57,607 nucleotides of DNA from JAHCHG01 sp038246645 (GCA_038246645.1 JBBRVS010000005.1:1-57607), one strand, 5' to 3'; positions 31,695-41,565 are shown, counted from the stretch's first letter. Made by a program: numbers and translations. The notes: generated by a model not told the origin, from the letters alone.

Positions 31695-34331
31695 ATGAGT
31701 AAAGTCGAACAGCAAACAATTTCATCACTAAAACAAATCAGAATTGATCTCGATTTGCTTCAACCCGATGATCCGCAAACACTCATTCAAATCGGTGCGG
31801 GTCTCGAGTGTATCGCAGTAAATTTGCCGGAAGAATATTTTTCGGCAAGTGAACTGCTCGGTCACTGTCTGGAAACATTACAAGCGATGTTTCACGGTAA
31901 GGCAAGCGATTTTCCACAAACCATCCGCTTGATTGCCGTCGCTCTGCTTGCCGTTGAACAATCTGTCGTTTCAACGCCTAATCCGATTACAGAAGCAATA
32001 ATTAAACAGGCAAAAGAGTTGTTGCAAAATGGAATAACTGGCGAAGAAATCGAAAATATCGCTCAAACCGATGAGTCTTTTGATAACCTAAAAGATGCTG
32101 TTTCCGATTTATCAACCCTTGATGCCGTCGCCAATTGGCTGATCCAAATTGAACCGGAAGACAAAGAAGACGTGATCCGCTTGTGCGATGCGCTCAAAAA
32201 ACTTTCAAGCCAAACAAAAGAGTCATCCGTAAAAAAACTGCTCACAAAAGCCGCCCGCGAAACCGACAAAATAGTGAAGGGAAAAGCCGGCGATGTCCAA
32301 GAAACGCTGACTTTAATCGGAGATTTGATCGGGCAGGCTTCCCCTTCGGATACGATTGAAGAATTTGCCGGGCAAACAACTACTCCTGTCGAAAAATCTA
32401 ACGTAACTCAAATCAGTCAAGTCAAAACTCCTCAAAAAGAACCGGTTCAGGCTGAAGAAAGTGTTGCCGATATCGAATCTTACCAAACTGAATATGCAGC
32501 CGATATTTTAACCGAAGATGCGGATATAAGTTTGCTGATGGAGTTTGTTACAGAAAGCCACGAAAATATCGAGGCGGCTGAAAGTGCTTTTTTATTACTC
32601 GAAAACGAGCCGGATAATCTGGAAAATATCAATACCGTCTTTCGCGCTTTTCACACGGTCAAAGGTTCATCCGCATTTCTCGGCTTGAAACGGCTTACCG
32701 AACTTGCCCATCATGCGGAATCGCTTCTCAGCCGAATCCGCGACGGGGAAATTCGATGTATGGGCGGTTATGCAAACCTGGCTCTGCGGGCGATTGATAT
32801 GCTCAAGGAGATGTTCGTTTCGCTGCAAGACGCACTCGAAGGCGGAGTGATGGTTCTGCCTCAAGCTTATGGAGAATTACTTCATATTTTAACAAATCCC
32901 GAAGCGGCGGGAATTTCGGAAAAAGCCGATACCAGCCCGCAACCATCTGAAGTTATAAAAACTTCCGAATCATTCGACAATTTAAGCGAGGAAGACCTCG
33001 ATTCAATAAAAATCGGCGATATTCTTGTCGAAATGGATTCAATCACACCGGAAGATATCGAAGAAGCACTGCTTATTCAGAAGCGTTTACGTACCGGAAC
33101 AAAACAACAGCAACCGCATACGGAATCTTCCGTTCGCGTGAGAACCGACCGGCTCGACCGTTTGATCAATATGGTCGGCGAACTCGTCGTCGCCCAATCA
33201 ATGCTGGCACAGGACGAAACACTTTCACAAAGCATCCACTTCGAAATTGCCCGCAAGGTTGCTCACGCCGGAAAGATCGTCCGCGATTTGCAGGATTTGA
33301 GTATGGCAATGCGAATGATTCCGCTCAAAAACACTTTTAGTAAAATGGCTCGCGTCGTCCGCGATGTCGCACAGAAATGCGGCAAAGTCGTTGAATTTGT
33401 AAATGACGGCGAGGACACGGAAATTGACCGTAATATGGTTGATCTGATCGCCGATCCGCTCGTCCATATGGTTCGCAACGCCGTTGATCACGGCATTGAA
33501 TCTCCCGATGAACGCGAAAGATCGGGCAAAACCCGCTCCGGTAAAGTTCGCCTTTCGGCTTATCATTCGGGCGGTAATGTCGTCGTCGAACTTGCCGATG
33601 ACGGTAACGGTTTGGACGCCGAAAAGATTCTGCAAAAGGCTCTGGAAAAAGGGCTTATCGAATCTGACAAAGGACTGACCGATCATCAAATCTTCAATTT
33701 AATTTTCGCACCGGGAATGTCAACCAATGATACGGTCACGGATGTTTCGGGACGCGGAGTCGGAATGGATGTCGTGCGCCGAAATATCGAATCAATGCAC
33801 GGACGAATCGAGATTTCCTCTGAAAAAGGAAAAGGCAGTTTATTTACGATTCGCCTGCCTTTGACGCTGGCAATCACCGACGGAATGCTCGTTCGCGTCG
33901 GAACAGAACGCTATATTGTTCCGACCGTTCATATATATTTGAGCTTCCGACCAAGTTCGGATGCTATTACAACCGTTGCGGGTCGCGGCGAAATGGTGCA
34001 GTTACGCGGCGAATTGATGCCGATCGTTCGCCTTCACAGTTTATTTGACATTAAAGGATCAGTCGAAAACCCGACCGAAGGTTCACTCGTGATCGTCGCT
34101 GATGACAAACGCCGATGCGCTCTGCTGGTTGATGAACTTCTCGGACAGCATCAGGTCGTTGCCAAAGCTTTGGGAACCGGAATCGGAAAAGTTCCGGGAG
34201 TCGCGGGCGGCGCAATTCTCGGCGACGGATGTGTCGGATTAATTCTTGACACGGCAGAACTTGTCGCACTGGCAAGACAAACCACCAATCAATTTTACCG
34301 CAAGGGGAATTCTTTGAAAAAGGTCGCATAA
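31695..34331 (+). CDS. cheA: Chemotaxis histidine kinase CheA
   Basis: Protein of 878 residues, longer than E. coli CheA (654). Residues 1-260 are an extra helical region with two similar halves (TLIQIGAGLECI ... GKASDFPQTIRLIAVAL and DVIRLCDALKKL ... GKAGDVQETLTLIGDLI). Then comes an Hpt domain with phosphoacceptor His320 (FRAFHTVKGSSAFLG), a short GDILVEMDSITPEDIEEAL element (about 440), a dimerisation helix pair (476-540), the ATPase (N box ADPLVHMVRNAVDHG; G boxes DDGNGLD and GRGVGMDVV) and the CheW-like domain (720-870). It phosphorylates CheY and CheB. Confidence 0.96.
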   Translation: MSKVEQQTISSLKQIRIDLDLLQPDDPQTLIQIGAGLECIAVNLPEEYFSASELLGHCLETLQAMFHGKASDFPQTIRLIAVALLAVEQSVVSTPNPITEAIIKQAKELLQNGITGEEIENIAQTDESFDNLKDAVSDLSTLDAVANWLIQIEPEDKEDVIRLCDALKKLSSQTKESSVKKLLTKAARETDKIVKGKAGDVQETLTLIGDLIGQASPSDTIEEFAGQTTTPVEKSNVTQISQVKTPQKEPVQAEESVADIESYQTEYAADILTEDADISLLMEFVTESHENIEAAESAFLLLENEPDNLENINTVFRAFHTVKGSSAFLGLKRLTELAHHAESLLSRIRDGEIRCMGGYANLALRAIDMLKEMFVSLQDALEGGVMVLPQAYGELLHILTNPEAAGISEKADTSPQPSEVIKTSESFDNLSEEDLDSIKIGDILVEMDSITPEDIEEALLIQKRLRTGTKQQQPHTESSVRVRTDRLDRLINMVGELVVAQSMLAQDETLSQSIHFEIARKVAHAGKIVRDLQDLSMAMRMIPLKNTFSKMARVVRDVAQKCGKVVEFVNDGEDTEIDRNMVDLIADPLVHMVRNAVDHGIESPDERERSGKTRSGKVRLSAYHSGGNVVVELADDGNGLDAEKILQKALEKGLIESDKGLTDHQIFNLIFAPGMSTNDTVTDVSGRGVGMDVVRRNIESMHGRIEISSEKGKGSLFTIRLPLTLAITDGMLVRVGTERYIVPTVHIYLSFRPSSDAITTVAGRGEMVQLRGELMPIVRLHSLFDIKGSVENPTEGSLVIVADDKRRCALLVDELLGQHQVVAKALGTGIGKVPGVAGGAILGDGCVGLILDTAELVALARQTTNQFYRKGNSLKKVA

Positions 34332-34371
34332 ACCAAAATAACGACCGTTAAATTAATTAAATACTAAAAAT

Positions 34372-34887
34372 ATGAACAGCGAAAAATCAACAGCACAAAC
34401 CAAAACAGTAATCGCAGGAATACAAGGTGGAAAATTCTTGTCCTTTTTTCTGCAAGACGAAGAATACGGAATCGAGATTTTAAAGGTACAGGAAATCATC
34501 GGTTTAATGCCGATTACGAGAATTCCGCGCACACCGGATTATGTTCGGGGCGTAATAAATTTGCGCGGCAAAATCATTGCCGTGACCGATCTAAGAAAAA
34601 AATTCGGTATGGAAGACATCGAGCAAACCAGTGAAACCTGCATTATTGTCGTTCAGACAAACAAGATGGAAATCGGCGTAATGGTGGATAAAGTTTCGGA
34701 AGTTTTAGATATTTCCGGTTCCGAAATCGAAAATACACCGGCATTCGGCGCATCCGTTCCGACCGAATTTCTGCTCGGCATCGGCAACACCGAAGGCGGG
34801 GTCAGACTCTTGCTTAATATCGAAAAAATCCTTTCCGCTCAAGAACTGGTCGAACTTTGCAGTGAAAACTTGGAGCTGACCGCCTAA
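34372..34887 (+). CDS. cheW: Chemotaxis coupling protein CheW
   Basis: Protein of 171 residues. The CheW domain shows FFLQDEEYGIEILKVQEIIG, ITRIPRTPDYVRGVINLRGK and VGVMVDKVSEVL-type strands. It links receptors to CheA. The N-terminal 20 residues are Thr/Gln-rich. Same operon as cheA. Confidence 0.95.
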   Translation: MNSEKSTAQTKTVIAGIQGGKFLSFFLQDEEYGIEILKVQEIIGLMPITRIPRTPDYVRGVINLRGKIIAVTDLRKKFGMEDIEQTSETCIIVVQTNKMEIGVMVDKVSEVLDISGSEIENTPAFGASVPTEFLLGIGNTEGGVRLLLNIEKILSAQELVELCSENLELTA

Positions 34888-34926
34888 CCTCAAACTTTTA
34901 ATTTAAAAATAATTGGAGCAATCAAA

Positions 34927-35646
34927 ATGATACGCAAAATAAACAATCTCACAATCACAGCTTTTTTTATGATTTCGGCAATTAATGTTTTTGCCCAATC
35001 GAGTATTTTCAGTATGCCTTCAACGGATATTCAAGGAAAAGATTCGGTGTCGGTCACATCAATTTCAAAATTTAAAACCAATGATGAACCGGCTAAAAAG
35101 CGTTTTTCGTCATTTACCCCGAAAACGGTGATCGGAATAAGAAAAAATATTGAAGTCGGATTCAGTATTGGCGGCAATGTTCAGCCCGGAAAAGATTCCA
35201 CTTCGCTTATTCCCACAGTTAAGTGGAAATTTTACGAAAATGAAAAACACGGAGTTGCAATGGTTGCCGGAAATAATTTCTATATTCCGCTCCGTCATAA
35301 AAAATATAATTTGGGAACTTACAGCTATGTTGCCGTCAGCAAGAATTTCAAACAAACCAGGACGAGTTTTACTTTTGGCAGCTATCTCTATTCAAAAAAT
35401 GTCGTGTCTTCGAATGCAACCCGCGCCGGCGGTCAGTTCGGTATTGAACAATCAATAAATAAAAAAATCAAACTTGCCGCCGAATATATTACCGGCAAAC
35501 ATTCCAACGGTTATTTTCTGCCCGGTGTGAAAGTAAAATTGAATAAACGAATGTCAACCAAATTCGGTTATATCATTCATAATAATAAAACATCCGCCGG
35601 AAATCACTATTTTTATATATCAACGAATATCACGCTCAAATATTAA
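34927..35646 (+). CDS. Hypothetical outer-membrane beta-barrel protein
   Basis: Protein of 239 residues. A signal peptide (ends AINVFAQSS) precedes alternating amphipathic beta strands with aromatic ends (NYFYISTNITLKY-like C-terminus, final residue Tyr), typical of outer-membrane barrels. I do not recognise a family. TTGGAG lies before the ATG. Its place between cheW and a receptor gene is unusual and may only reflect co-transcription. Confidence 0.65.
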   Translation: MIRKINNLTITAFFMISAINVFAQSSIFSMPSTDIQGKDSVSVTSISKFKTNDEPAKKRFSSFTPKTVIGIRKNIEVGFSIGGNVQPGKDSTSLIPTVKWKFYENEKHGVAMVAGNNFYIPLRHKKYNLGTYSYVAVSKNFKQTRTSFTFGSYLYSKNVVSSNATRAGGQFGIEQSINKKIKLAAEYITGKHSNGYFLPGVKVKLNKRMSTKFGYIIHNNKTSAGNHYFYISTNITLKY

Positions 35647-35736
35647 TTTGCTTAAAAATTCATAGAGCTGTTTTCTTTAGATATAAATTGTAAAAAATAT
35701 TTTAACGCCCCCTAAAATCCGGGCAAGGAAAAAATT

Positions 35737-37902
35737 ATGTTCAAATTAAAAGACTTAAATGTAAAAAATAAAATGCTTATCCTGATCGGGATATTCGTCA
35801 TCGGCTTTGTTGCGTTTGGTGCGATTGCCTTCAATACGCTCAGCACCGTCAAAATCGGCAGTGATATGCAGGTAGAAATTGTCAAAACACGTACTTTCCA
35901 AACTGAAGTTGAAACCCCCACATTATTTCTTCTGGAAACAGTATATTTTACCAATCGCCTGCAACAATATGTAGAGCAGGAAAATACGGCAGAAGTTAAT
36001 GAAACGATCGAAGATATTAATAAAGACATTGCGATATATCAGGAAAGGCTCGATTACTGGAAAAAAGAAGAATTTGCGGAAGACATAAAAGAACTTGCAG
36101 TAACAAAATCAAATAAACCTGCACAAGAATTTATCAGCATTATAAAAAATGATTTAATTCCGGCGGCGCAGCGAGGCGACAAGGCAAAAGTTTCCGAACT
36201 TAACAACGGTATTCTAAAAGATAAATTTGTTGAACATCGAACCTTTCTGCATCAAACTAATAAATTAACGGCTGAATATATTGAAGCCTCCAATAAGGAG
36301 GCAGAATCAATAGTAAGCTGGCGAACAACAATTTTAGTTTTAACATTGGTCATTATAATCGCGCTCGTATTATTTATCGGTTGGATGATTATCCGCAGCT
36401 TAGTCGGTCCGCTTACGGAAGTTGTTGACAAACTCAAACAAATGTCAACGGGCGACCTTAATCAGACATTTGATTATCAATCGAAAGATGAGATCGGTTC
36501 TCTCGCAGATGCTTTCCGCTCATTAACGGATTACTTAAAGAAAGTTGCGTCCACGGTTGATTTAATGGGTAAAGGTGATTTGTCCGTTCAAATACAACCG
36601 CTTTCGCAACAAGATTTAGTCAATAATAATTTAAAACAAGCTGTTGTTTCATTACAAAATCTTAATAAGCAAACTCAAACCTTAATTTCAGCCGCGCAGG
36701 ACGGAAAACTTACAGTTCGAGGCGATGCTTCCAAATTCCAGGGTGAATATGCGGAGATCGTTCAAGGCTTAAATCAATTGATGGATATCGTTATGGCTCC
36801 GCTTAATGAAGCATCGGATTGTATGCAAAAAGTTGCCGACAGAGATTTAACGGCTAAGATGACCGGCGAATATAATGGTGAATTTGCCAAGATGAAAGAA
36901 GCTGTCAATACCGCCGTGAGAAATCTCGATGAAGGTTTGACGCAAGTTGCCGTCGGAGCGGATCAAGTTGCTTCGGCTTCGAATGAAATTAGTTCCGGCT
37001 CGCAAGTTCTCGCTCAAGGCGCAAGCGAACAAGCTTCAACTTTGGAAGAAGTTGCCAGCAGTTTGCAGGAAATCGCCGCAATTACTAAACAGAATGCCTC
37101 GAATTCCAAGGAAGCGCGTTCCCTTTCAGATACTGCCAAAAACAGTACGGAACGCGGAATGAAAAGTATGGCTCAATTGTCTCAAGCCGTTGAGAAGATC
37201 AAAGTGTCTTCCGATTCGACTTCAAAAATCGTCAAAACAATTGAGGAAATCGCCTTCCAGACAAATCTTCTTGCCTTAAACGCGGCTGTCGAAGCGGCTC
37301 GCGCCGGAGATGCCGGAAAGGGTTTTGCGGTCGTCGCGGAAGAAGTCAGAAATCTGGCAATGAGATCAGCCGATGCGGCAAAAACAACGGCACAACTTAT
37401 CGAAGAATCCGTGACCAATACCAAAGCGGGCGTAACATTTAACGCCGAAGTTCTAGCAAATCTGGAAGAGATCAATCTACAGATCGAAAAGGTAAACGTC
37501 GTTGTCACAGAAATCGCGGCAGCCTCGGAACAACAGAGTCAGGGAGTAGAGCAGATCAACATTGCCATTGAACAGATGAACGGAGTAACGCAGCAAACAG
37601 CGGCAAATTCGGAAGAATCGGCAAGCGCGGCGGAAGAACTCTCGGGACAATCACAAGAAATGCTGTCGCTGATCTCGAAATTCAAATTGTCGAGCAGCGG
37701 ACAAGAAATGAAACGTCCGACTTCCGTAAACAACGGATACAAATCCACAAAATCGTTCAAGTCTCCGGCATTTACACCTAACGGAGCGAAAGTCGGATTC
37801 GGGAAAACAAACGGTAATGGCAATGGCAAAAAGCCCAAGATAAATGCCAGCGAACTGATTCCGTTTGACGATATGGACGATTCTGTTTTTGGTGAATTTT
37901 AG
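35737..37902 (+). CDS. Methyl-accepting chemotaxis protein (transmembrane, HAMP)
   Basis: Protein of 721 residues. Membrane helices at about 12-32 and 196-217 enclose a helical periplasmic sensor (4HB-like). HAMP (218-275) and a second HAMP-like section (about 280-390) are followed by the signalling domain with the hairpin tip EIAFQTNLLALNAAVEAARA. The C-terminal 50 residues are basic and glycine/asparagine-rich and end in an acidic DDMDDSVFGEF; no CheR-binding NWETF pentapeptide is present. The ligand cannot be predicted. Confidence 0.94.
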   Translation: MFKLKDLNVKNKMLILIGIFVIGFVAFGAIAFNTLSTVKIGSDMQVEIVKTRTFQTEVETPTLFLLETVYFTNRLQQYVEQENTAEVNETIEDINKDIAIYQERLDYWKKEEFAEDIKELAVTKSNKPAQEFISIIKNDLIPAAQRGDKAKVSELNNGILKDKFVEHRTFLHQTNKLTAEYIEASNKEAESIVSWRTTILVLTLVIIIALVLFIGWMIIRSLVGPLTEVVDKLKQMSTGDLNQTFDYQSKDEIGSLADAFRSLTDYLKKVASTVDLMGKGDLSVQIQPLSQQDLVNNNLKQAVVSLQNLNKQTQTLISAAQDGKLTVRGDASKFQGEYAEIVQGLNQLMDIVMAPLNEASDCMQKVADRDLTAKMTGEYNGEFAKMKEAVNTAVRNLDEGLTQVAVGADQVASASNEISSGSQVLAQGASEQASTLEEVASSLQEIAAITKQNASNSKEARSLSDTAKNSTERGMKSMAQLSQAVEKIKVSSDSTSKIVKTIEEIAFQTNLLALNAAVEAARAGDAGKGFAVVAEEVRNLAMRSADAAKTTAQLIEESVTNTKAGVTFNAEVLANLEEINLQIEKVNVVVTEIAAASEQQSQGVEQINIAIEQMNGVTQQTAANSEESASAAEELSGQSQEMLSLISKFKLSSSGQEMKRPTSVNNGYKSTKSFKSPAFTPNGAKVGFGKTNGNGNGKKPKINASELIPFDDMDDSVFGEF

Positions 37903-37919
37903 AAAATACCAATAAATCT

Positions 37920-37963
37920 GAAGTGAATAGTCGAACAAAGTATTTGCAATGACTATTCACTTC
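37920..37963. terminator. Hairpin after the receptor gene
   Basis: GAAGTGAATAGTC and GACTATTCACTTC form a perfect 13-base stem with an 18-base loop. No T-run follows, so it may be a processing or weak termination site. Confidence 0.5.
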
Positions 37964-37980
37964 GGACGCGGATTTTAATA

Positions 37981-38090
37981 AGGGTTTTGGGCGAACTTTG
38001 CGTAAAACGCGCGCGAACTTTGCGGTTAAAAAAAAAGATTTTACCGCAAAGAACGCTGGAGTCAGGCGCAAAGTTCGCCAAGAAAAACCT
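37981..38090. repeat. Inverted repeat of the 'gcgaactttgcg' type
   Basis: Outer arms GGCGAACTTTGCG / CGCAAAGTTCGCC; inner hairpin CTTTGCGGTTAAAA / TTTTACCGCAAAG. The words accgcaaagaacgc and gcgaactttgcg resemble repeats in other soil and environmental bacteria (general knowledge). The following 290 bases up to the type D repeat hold no supported gene. Confidence 0.7.
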
Positions 38091-38373
38091 TTTTTATTAC
38101 ATTTATTTCTCTTGATTCACATTAAGTATGAAGGACAATCGCTTTCGGCTATAAAAGCCGCGAAAAAATTGTCTTTTCATAAATTAAAAATTCAAATTTA
38201 TCCGATTTTATGCGTGACAAATTCCCACTTTGAACATCAACTCTATTCTGAAAAATATGCAGATTTACTTTTTATTAAAAAATTAATGAATTTTATTTTT
38301 TTTCCGATAAGTATCGGGAGCGATTATTTAATTAAATGTTAAATAATTAAATCAAACAATGATCCATCCCAAA

Positions 38374-38503
38374 ATAAGCAGGTAAGCAAAAGTTTTAGGA
38401 TATTATGAAAATTCTAAAAACTCTTTTAACTGACAGATTTACAATAATTTAGGAGTTTTCTGACATTATCCATTATCCATTTTTCATTTTGCATTGGGGC
38501 TTA
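38374..38503 (+). repeat. Type D intergenic repeat between the two receptor genes
   Basis: Starts AATAAGCAGGTAAGCAAAAG and ends GCATTGGGGCTTA. Shares long identical stretches with 25319-25449, such as TATTATGAAAATTCTAAAAA and TTTAGGAGTTTTCTGACATT. Reverse complement of 23944-24071. Confidence 0.85.
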
Positions 38504-38541
38504 GAATACTCTGGTTTGATTTTTATAAATACGTACTTCAC

Positions 38542-38568
38542 AAAAGTTTCCGAATTGCTTATCTATAA
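38542..38568 (+). promoter_or_regulatory. Weak sigma-28-like site before the globin-coupled receptor
   Basis: AAAAGTTT, 11 bases, ATCTATAA: the -35 matches at 7 of 8, the -10 at only 5 of 8, and the spacer is right. Plausible because the other chemotaxis operon has a clear FliA site. Confidence 0.4.
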
Positions 38569-38610
38569 AATCCATAAACTTAATCAATCTTAAAAACAGG
38601 AAATAACCAT

Positions 38611-40176
38611 ATGTTTAATCTTTTAAAAACAAAACGTACTTATCAAACCGGACAAATACTGGTCAGTAATAAAGATATTGCCGAACGCCTCAATTTTCTC
38701 GGCGTAACTGAAAATGATCTGGGTATCATTGCCGGTTGGTCAAATGAATGTAAAGGATCACTCGATGCAATCGTAGATAAATTTTACGAACAGGTTTTCA
38801 GCAATAATGAAACCCGTGAAATTCTGCTCAAACATTCGAGCGTCGAACGTCAGCGTCCGATGCTGATTCGTTACATCTTGACAATGTTTACCGGGCGAAT
38901 TGATGACGATTATGTCAAAAACCGCTACATTGTCGGCGCAGTTCACGACCGCATTGACCTTAATTCAAACTGGTTTATCGCAATGTATGAAATCATCCGC
39001 AAAATGTTGGTCGAAGCTGTCAGAAAGGGCGGTGCGAACAATCACGATCTGGAGTTATTCAGAAATGCTCTTTCGCGTTTGGTTCAAGCCGATATTGCTT
39101 TTGTCATCACCGCGCAAACGGAAGCCTACCGCGAAAAGATCAAAACGCTGACTGCCGAAGCCGAACAGAAATATAATGAAGCAAAACGATTCTTAGACGA
39201 AGAAGCGCGTGTTCTGGAAAAAGTTGCGGTTCGTAATTTGACCGAAAGTATGAACGGCGAATTTGACGGTGATTATAATCGCATCAAGGATATGCTCAAT
39301 GAAACGATCAACAATCTTCGCGATACGCTTTCACAAGTCGCCGGAAATTCGGAACAGATCGCTTCCGCCGCCGATGATATTACCGGTGCCAGCCAATGTC
39401 TGGCGCAAGGTTCCAGCGAACAAGCCGCCACCCTTGAAGAAATTGCCGCCAATTTTCAGGAAATGGAATCAATGTCTTCGCAAAACACGGCAAATGCCAA
39501 ATCTGCCCGTGGAATGACCGAAAATGCGCGTACCACCGCAGAATTAGGTGTGACGAATATGAATCTGCTGACTTCGGCAATTGACAAGATCAAAGTGTCT
39601 TCCGATTCAACTTCAAAAATCGTCAAAACTATCGAAGAAATTGCTTTCCAAACTAATCTGCTCGCACTTAACGCCGCCGTCGAAGCCGCTCGCGCCGGAG
39701 ATGCCGGAAAAGGTTTTGCAGTCGTCGCCGAAGAAGTCAGAAATCTGGCAATTCGTTCGGCTGATGCGGCAAAACAAACCGCTGAATTGATTGAAGAAGC
39801 GATCAAAAGCGCGGGAATGGGAATCATTCATAATCAGGAAGTTTTGGAAAATCTCTCCGAGATCAATGACCAGGTTAATCGCGTCAATGCGGTAGTTTCG
39901 GAAATTGCGATGGCAAGCGAGCAACAACAGCAAGCCGTTCAGCAAGTCGGAACGGCAATCGAACAAATTAATCAGGTAACGCAGCAAAATGCCGCAAATT
40001 CCGAAGAAACCGCAAGCGCGGCGCGGCAACTTTCCGGACAATCGGAAGAAATGCTCGGTCTGGTTGAGTCTTTTATTCTGTCAAATGATCGAAAATCCGG
40101 TACAAGCTCAAATAATTTTTCAATTAAACAAAACGGCAATAGCCGCAAACAACTCGATTTTTCGACATTATTATAG
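38611..40176 (+). CDS. Globin-coupled methyl-accepting chemotaxis protein (HemAT-like)
   Basis: Protein of 521 residues, soluble. The N-terminal 170 residues are a sensor globin with proximal haem His112 in VGAVHDRIDLNSNWFIAMYE. A HAMP-like linker (about 180-240) and the signalling domain with EIAFQTNLLALNAAVEAARA follow. HemAT proteins sense oxygen and drive aerotaxis. The signalling domain is so close to that of the upstream receptor that long DNA stretches are shared. It begins the mcp-cheR-cheD-cheY-cheX-cheB run. Confidence 0.92.
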   Translation: MFNLLKTKRTYQTGQILVSNKDIAERLNFLGVTENDLGIIAGWSNECKGSLDAIVDKFYEQVFSNNETREILLKHSSVERQRPMLIRYILTMFTGRIDDDYVKNRYIVGAVHDRIDLNSNWFIAMYEIIRKMLVEAVRKGGANNHDLELFRNALSRLVQADIAFVITAQTEAYREKIKTLTAEAEQKYNEAKRFLDEEARVLEKVAVRNLTESMNGEFDGDYNRIKDMLNETINNLRDTLSQVAGNSEQIASAADDITGASQCLAQGSSEQAATLEEIAANFQEMESMSSQNTANAKSARGMTENARTTAELGVTNMNLLTSAIDKIKVSSDSTSKIVKTIEEIAFQTNLLALNAAVEAARAGDAGKGFAVVAEEVRNLAIRSADAAKQTAELIEEAIKSAGMGIIHNQEVLENLSEINDQVNRVNAVVSEIAMASEQQQQAVQQVGTAIEQINQVTQQNAANSEETASAARQLSGQSEEMLGLVESFILSNDRKSGTSSNNFSIKQNGNSRKQLDFSTLL

Positions 40177-40216
40177 AAATAATAGCGAAAAATAAGATCG
40201 TTGAATTCAACCCGAT

Positions 40217-41020
40217 ATGAATAAGGAAACAGGAATAACTCAAAGCCAGTTCGAGCAGATCAAACATACTGTGTATGACTTTTGCGGAATCAAACTGGGC
40301 GAAGAAAAGCGTGAGTTGGTCAAATCACGTTTGACCAAACGTTTATACGCTCTGAATTTGAACAATTTTGATGAATATCTGAATTTAGTCGGAAAAGATT
40401 CGTCCGAATTTTCGGAGATGATTGATTCATTGACGACGAATAAAACGGATTTTTTCCGCGAAATGCCGCACTTTGATTTTCTCAGTAAAGAGATTTTGCC
40501 GAATATCATCGGACACTCAAAGCATTTAAGAATTTGGAGCGCGGCGTGTTCGTCAGGCGAAGAACCGTATTCGATCGCGATGCTTCTGCACGAAATTCTG
40601 CCTGATATAAATCGTTGGGATATAAAAATTTTGGCAACGGATATATCGGGCGGCATTTTGGAGAAAGCGCGAAAAGCCGAATATCACGAAGACAATGTAA
40701 AAGATATTCCGCATTCTCTTAGACAAAAATATTTTGTAAAAACGCCTTCCAATAAATTTTTGGTGACGGACAAAATACGAAATATGGTCAAATTCGCCCG
40801 TTTGAATTTGATGGGAAACTGGAAAATGAAAGGTCCGTTCGACGTGATTTTTTGCCGCAATGTAATGATTTATTTTGATAAAAAAACCCAAGGAACGCTC
40901 GTCAACCGTTTTTACGATCTGATCGAACCGGGCGGTTATCTCTTTGTCGGACATTCGGAAAGTCTCAACGGAGTCGTTCACAAATATCGTTACATCAAAC
41001 CGGCGGTGTATTTAAAATGA
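40217..41020 (+). CDS. cheR: Chemotaxis methyltransferase CheR
   Basis: Protein of 267 residues. An N-terminal helical domain (IDSLTTNKTDFFRE) and the S-adenosylmethionine domain with IWSAACSSGEEPYSIAMLL, KILATDISGGILEKA, FDVIFCRNVMIYFD and GGYLFVGHSES. It methylates glutamates of receptors. The stop overlaps the cheD start by four bases. Confidence 0.97.
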   Translation: MNKETGITQSQFEQIKHTVYDFCGIKLGEEKRELVKSRLTKRLYALNLNNFDEYLNLVGKDSSEFSEMIDSLTTNKTDFFREMPHFDFLSKEILPNIIGHSKHLRIWSAACSSGEEPYSIAMLLHEILPDINRWDIKILATDISGGILEKARKAEYHEDNVKDIPHSLRQKYFVKTPSNKFLVTDKIRNMVKFARLNLMGNWKMKGPFDVIFCRNVMIYFDKKTQGTLVNRFYDLIEPGGYLFVGHSESLNGVVHKYRYIKPAVYLK

Positions 41021-41499
41021 AACATATTATCGGAATTGCAGATATGAAAGTATCGTCCAAGCCGGACGATACGTTAATTACATATGCGCTGGGCAGTTGT
41101 CTGGGCATAACAGCATATGATCCCGTGGCAAAGGTCGGCGGAATGATTCACATTATGCTGCCGCTTTCGAGCGTCAATCCGAACAAAGCAAAGGAAAATC
41201 CTTATATGTTTGTTGATTCGGGCGTGCCGGAATTTTTCCGCGCCTGCTACAAAGCCGGTGCGGTTAAACAACGAATGATCGTAAAAGTTGCGGGCGGCGC
41301 AAGCACTCACCAATCCGACAAGGAAGACCAATTTCAAATCGGCAAAAGAAATTTTCTGATGCTCAGAAAACTTTTGTGGAAAAACAATGTATTGATCGAA
41401 TCGTTTGACGTTGGTGCCAAACATTCACGAACAATGTTGCTTGATATGGAAACAGGCGACGTAACTTTGAAGATTCAAAATGAGGAGACCAAGTTGTAA
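41017..41499 (+). CDS. cheD: Chemoreceptor glutamine deamidase CheD
   Basis: Protein of 160 residues with the CheD catalytic cysteine in YALGSCLGITAYD and histidine in GGMIHIMLP. CheD deamidates receptor glutamines; in many bacteria it also stimulates CheC. No CheC is in the window, only CheX. Confidence 0.95.
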   Translation: MKHIIGIADMKVSSKPDDTLITYALGSCLGITAYDPVAKVGGMIHIMLPLSSVNPNKAKENPYMFVDSGVPEFFRACYKAGAVKQRMIVKVAGGASTHQSDKEDQFQIGKRNFLMLRKLLWKNNVLIESFDVGAKHSRTMLLDMETGDVTLKIQNEETKL

Positions 41500-41565
41500 T
41501 TTTTTCAATTGGATTCAAAAGCTGTCTTAGCTGATGAAATCAATTAAAAATTACCGGAGAAAATA

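Noticed and set aside
37998..38342. 114-residue gene after the first receptor
   Set aside because: Its start lies in an inverted repeat, the composition is AT-driven, and there is no ribosome site or recognised family.
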